Positions 62,582-64,000 of a DNA stretch of 64,000 nucleotides are shown here, one piece after another (position 1 is the stretch's first letter; each line of letters opens with the position of its first letter). Under the pieces are notes generated by a model, which ran no database searches, was not told where the DNA came from, and was given only the letters and a program-made list of their open reading frames with translations. Position numbers and translations under genes: made by a program. This stretch comes from JAIOZK01 sp964468645 (GTDB lineage Bacteria; Bacteroidota; Bacteroidia; Bacteroidales; JAIOZK01), in NCBI GenBank assembly GCA_964468645.1, contig CAYXUU010000018.1, positions 1 through 64,000 on the forward strand, read 5' to 3'.

Positions 62582-62973
62582 ACCAGGATGAACCACACCA
62601 ACAATTGCACTGTCAGGATATTTGGGTTAAAGCAATGTTTATTATTCCCATGTATTAACGATGATCTGGGATTCAGATATAGGGGAGTATGGCTTAACAT
62701 TATTGTCAACAACCCGAGACCACACAATTATTGCCCGTGAGGCAGGCGGGGCTTTATCGATCATGATGGTTATCTTCTATAATTGCAAGGTATTATTGGT
62801 ACTGGTTCACCTTTCAATATGTTAGGTGTTGCAGGACATGTTAACTTTGTGGGTGTTGTTGATACAGATACTTCAAATCATGATTTATACATAATATAAA
62901 AACAAACCAGCATTGCCACAGGATTTTTAACACTACGGCTGACCGCATCAAAATTAAAGAATTAAATAATTAA
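62582..62973. other. Spacer with decayed coding traces
   Basis: 392 bases. On the plus strand 62792-62899 reads LQGIIGTGSPFNMLGVAGHV and NFVGVVDTDTSNHDLYII to a stop, preceded by a stop after HDGYLL. This looks like more gene debris, family unknown. It continues the degraded zone that starts at 61401. Confidence 0.4.
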
Positions 62974-63702
62974 TTATACAAATCTCCTCCAGAGCCTGAA
63001 TAGGAGAAATACGGCAATCAGGAAAACACCGGTATATATTGCCCAATCGCCCAGGGGAGCCGGATAAGTATCGGTATAAATGCAATAAGCCAGATCGAAA
63101 GGTGCCGGACCCATTAAATTATGATAACATGAGCCATTTCCATCCGGAGATAATTGCCAGAAAAAAATACATGAGCCAGCGGGGTAGCCTTCAATGGAGA
63201 GCCATCCGTCGGACAGGCCAGACAGGGGAACCGGCAGCTTGGCAGCATAAAACAAAACCGGGAAGCTCGAGCCTATATTATAACCGGTTTCAACACCTTT
63301 CACTGAAACAGTAAAGGTATATACTTCGGTTCCGGGAGTTCCTGCATTGTTTTCATAGAATGAAATACGGAAGCTCTTAGGGTTTTCATTGCAGGGATCC
63401 CAGTCGATAATGCCATCAATGGCCATTAAACCCCACCAGTGGATTGAAAGTATGTTGCCGGCTATCCCTGAAAAATCATCATACGACCTGGTATCAATCA
63501 GAGTATCTGAGGTCATAGCATTGGACAGATCGGGATCCTGTCCGTAAAAAGCACCGGCTGTACAGGCGAAACTTCCGGCAGGGCCATCAATCATGGCGCC
63601 ATGCCCCTGGCCCTGCTCCAGGAGCAGATAACGCCCCTGATCCTGTCCGTATAAACGTGATAACATCAGGCCAAGCGTTAGAAGAAAGATCAATTTTTTC
63701 AT
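62974..63702 (-). CDS. Secreted protein with exosortase-type C-terminal sorting signal (second substrate)
   Basis: 242 residues. A signal peptide (MKKLIFLLTLGLMLSRLYGQ) precedes a beta-rich domain with several Cys and a glycan-binding-like look (DFSGIAGNILSIHWWGLMAI, FRISFYENNAGTPGTEVYTF, LSDGWLSIEGYP). The last 27 residues are PLGDWAIYTG, a hydrophobic helix and RLWRRFV. They align end to end with the tail of the 20673-21359 protein, although the two bodies are unrelated, which is what a sorting signal predicts. It lies about 43 kb from the exosortase gene, with no processing gene of its own nearby. Confidence 0.78.
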   Translation of the reverse strand: MKKLIFLLTLGLMLSRLYGQDQGRYLLLEQGQGHGAMIDGPAGSFACTAGAFYGQDPDLSNAMTSDTLIDTRSYDDFSGIAGNILSIHWWGLMAIDGIIDWDPCNENPKSFRISFYENNAGTPGTEVYTFTVSVKGVETGYNIGSSFPVLFYAAKLPVPLSGLSDGWLSIEGYPAGSCIFFWQLSPDGNGSCYHNLMGPAPFDLAYCIYTDTYPAPLGDWAIYTGVFLIAVFLLFRLWRRFV

Positions 63703-64000
63703 GACTAGTAATTGAATTAATAAATTGGTTTGGTCTTCTCTCTAAAAGTATAATAAAAATGTAAATATATTAAATTTTCTTATGTTTTAATCCCAGCCCG
63801 TGTTTTGACCGTCAGTGGCTGCCCGACCTTCCACCTGCCTGGCAAACCTATACTAATGCTCTGCAAGATATCAATTTCACGACAGCCAAATATTTCTCAA
63901 GCCAGGGTTTAGAGTTATCATGTAACAAAGAAAGCATTATACAAGTTTGGCCATGTGAAAGGGAAATATCAGGTAATTCATTGCCCACCTTCCGGGCAAA
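63703..64000. other. Window end, no gene seen
   Basis: 298 bases. The sequence becomes more GC-balanced after 63790, but no frame with a recognisable product was found on either strand. A gene that continues beyond the window cannot be excluded. Confidence 0.3.

Noticed and set aside
63780..64000. Possible gene at the right edge of the window
   Set aside because: Composition shifts slightly, but no frame gives a recognisable product on either strand.

Overview
The window comes from a Bacteroidota chromosome, most likely an environmental member of the Bacteroidales/Marinilabiliales side of the phylum (inference). The evidence is several large secreted proteins with C-terminal type IX secretion (T9SS type A, 'YPNP') sorting domains, a LytS/LytTR hybrid-type sensor with a beta-propeller input, FISUMP-domain proteins, AraC regulators with membrane-embedded N-termini, a tmRNA whose tag reads (A)GETNYALAA, and AT-rich spacers. 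No rRNA or tRNA genes, CRISPR arrays, insertion sequences with transposases or replication origin were found.

Layout. 1-8 kb: a CotH-type T9SS protein, a decayed MEMO-family gene, a PPP-type phosphatase, a Dus enzyme, rlmN, a haem-binding DUF3365 lipoprotein and a flavin reductase. 8-12 kb: a large propeller sensor kinase with its LytTR response regulator. 12-18 kb: a group of secreted proteins sharing modules (12438-15197), a YccF membrane protein and a repeat-containing secreted protein. 18-24 kb: an AraC regulator, then an exosortase-family gene with a partner membrane protein and a nearby secreted protein carrying a matching C-terminal sorting signal; two FISUMP genes follow, one broken by a 7-bp duplication. 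24-44 kb: two Ycf48-repeat T9SS proteins, tmRNA, CapA, a SPOR protein, an NtrC-type regulator without an HTH, an FG-GAP T9SS protein, a retropepsin-like protease, a LOG-family protein, uvrA, a lytic transglycosylase and rfbC. 44-55 kb is metabolic: lpdA, an Lrp regulator divergent from a Cys/Met PLP enzyme plus homoserine dehydrogenase, a tungsten-type aldehyde ferredoxin oxidoreductase, a DapA-family aldolase overlapping a homoserine-kinase-like GHMP kinase, and an SDR. 55-64 kb: a GT-C type membrane protein, DUF3788, gcvP, a region of gene wreckage including an HTH/PLP-enzyme in-frame chimera, and a second protein with the same exosortase-type C-terminus as the one at 20.7 kb.

The most interesting system is the exosortase module at 19.2-21.4 kb. 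Two otherwise unrelated secreted proteins, about 42 kb apart, end in ungapped 27-residue tails (13 identical positions, P-L-x-[ND]-W-A-I-Y-x-G, hydrophobic helix, Arg cluster), and one of them lies directly upstream of an exosortase-like gene with visible Cys/Arg/His candidates. This suggests a dedicated protein-sorting route that runs beside T9SS in the same cell. Secondary interests are the visible gene-decay events (MEMO relic, FISUMP frameshift, HTH/PLP chimera) and the many different short tandem repeats that sit next to stop codons.
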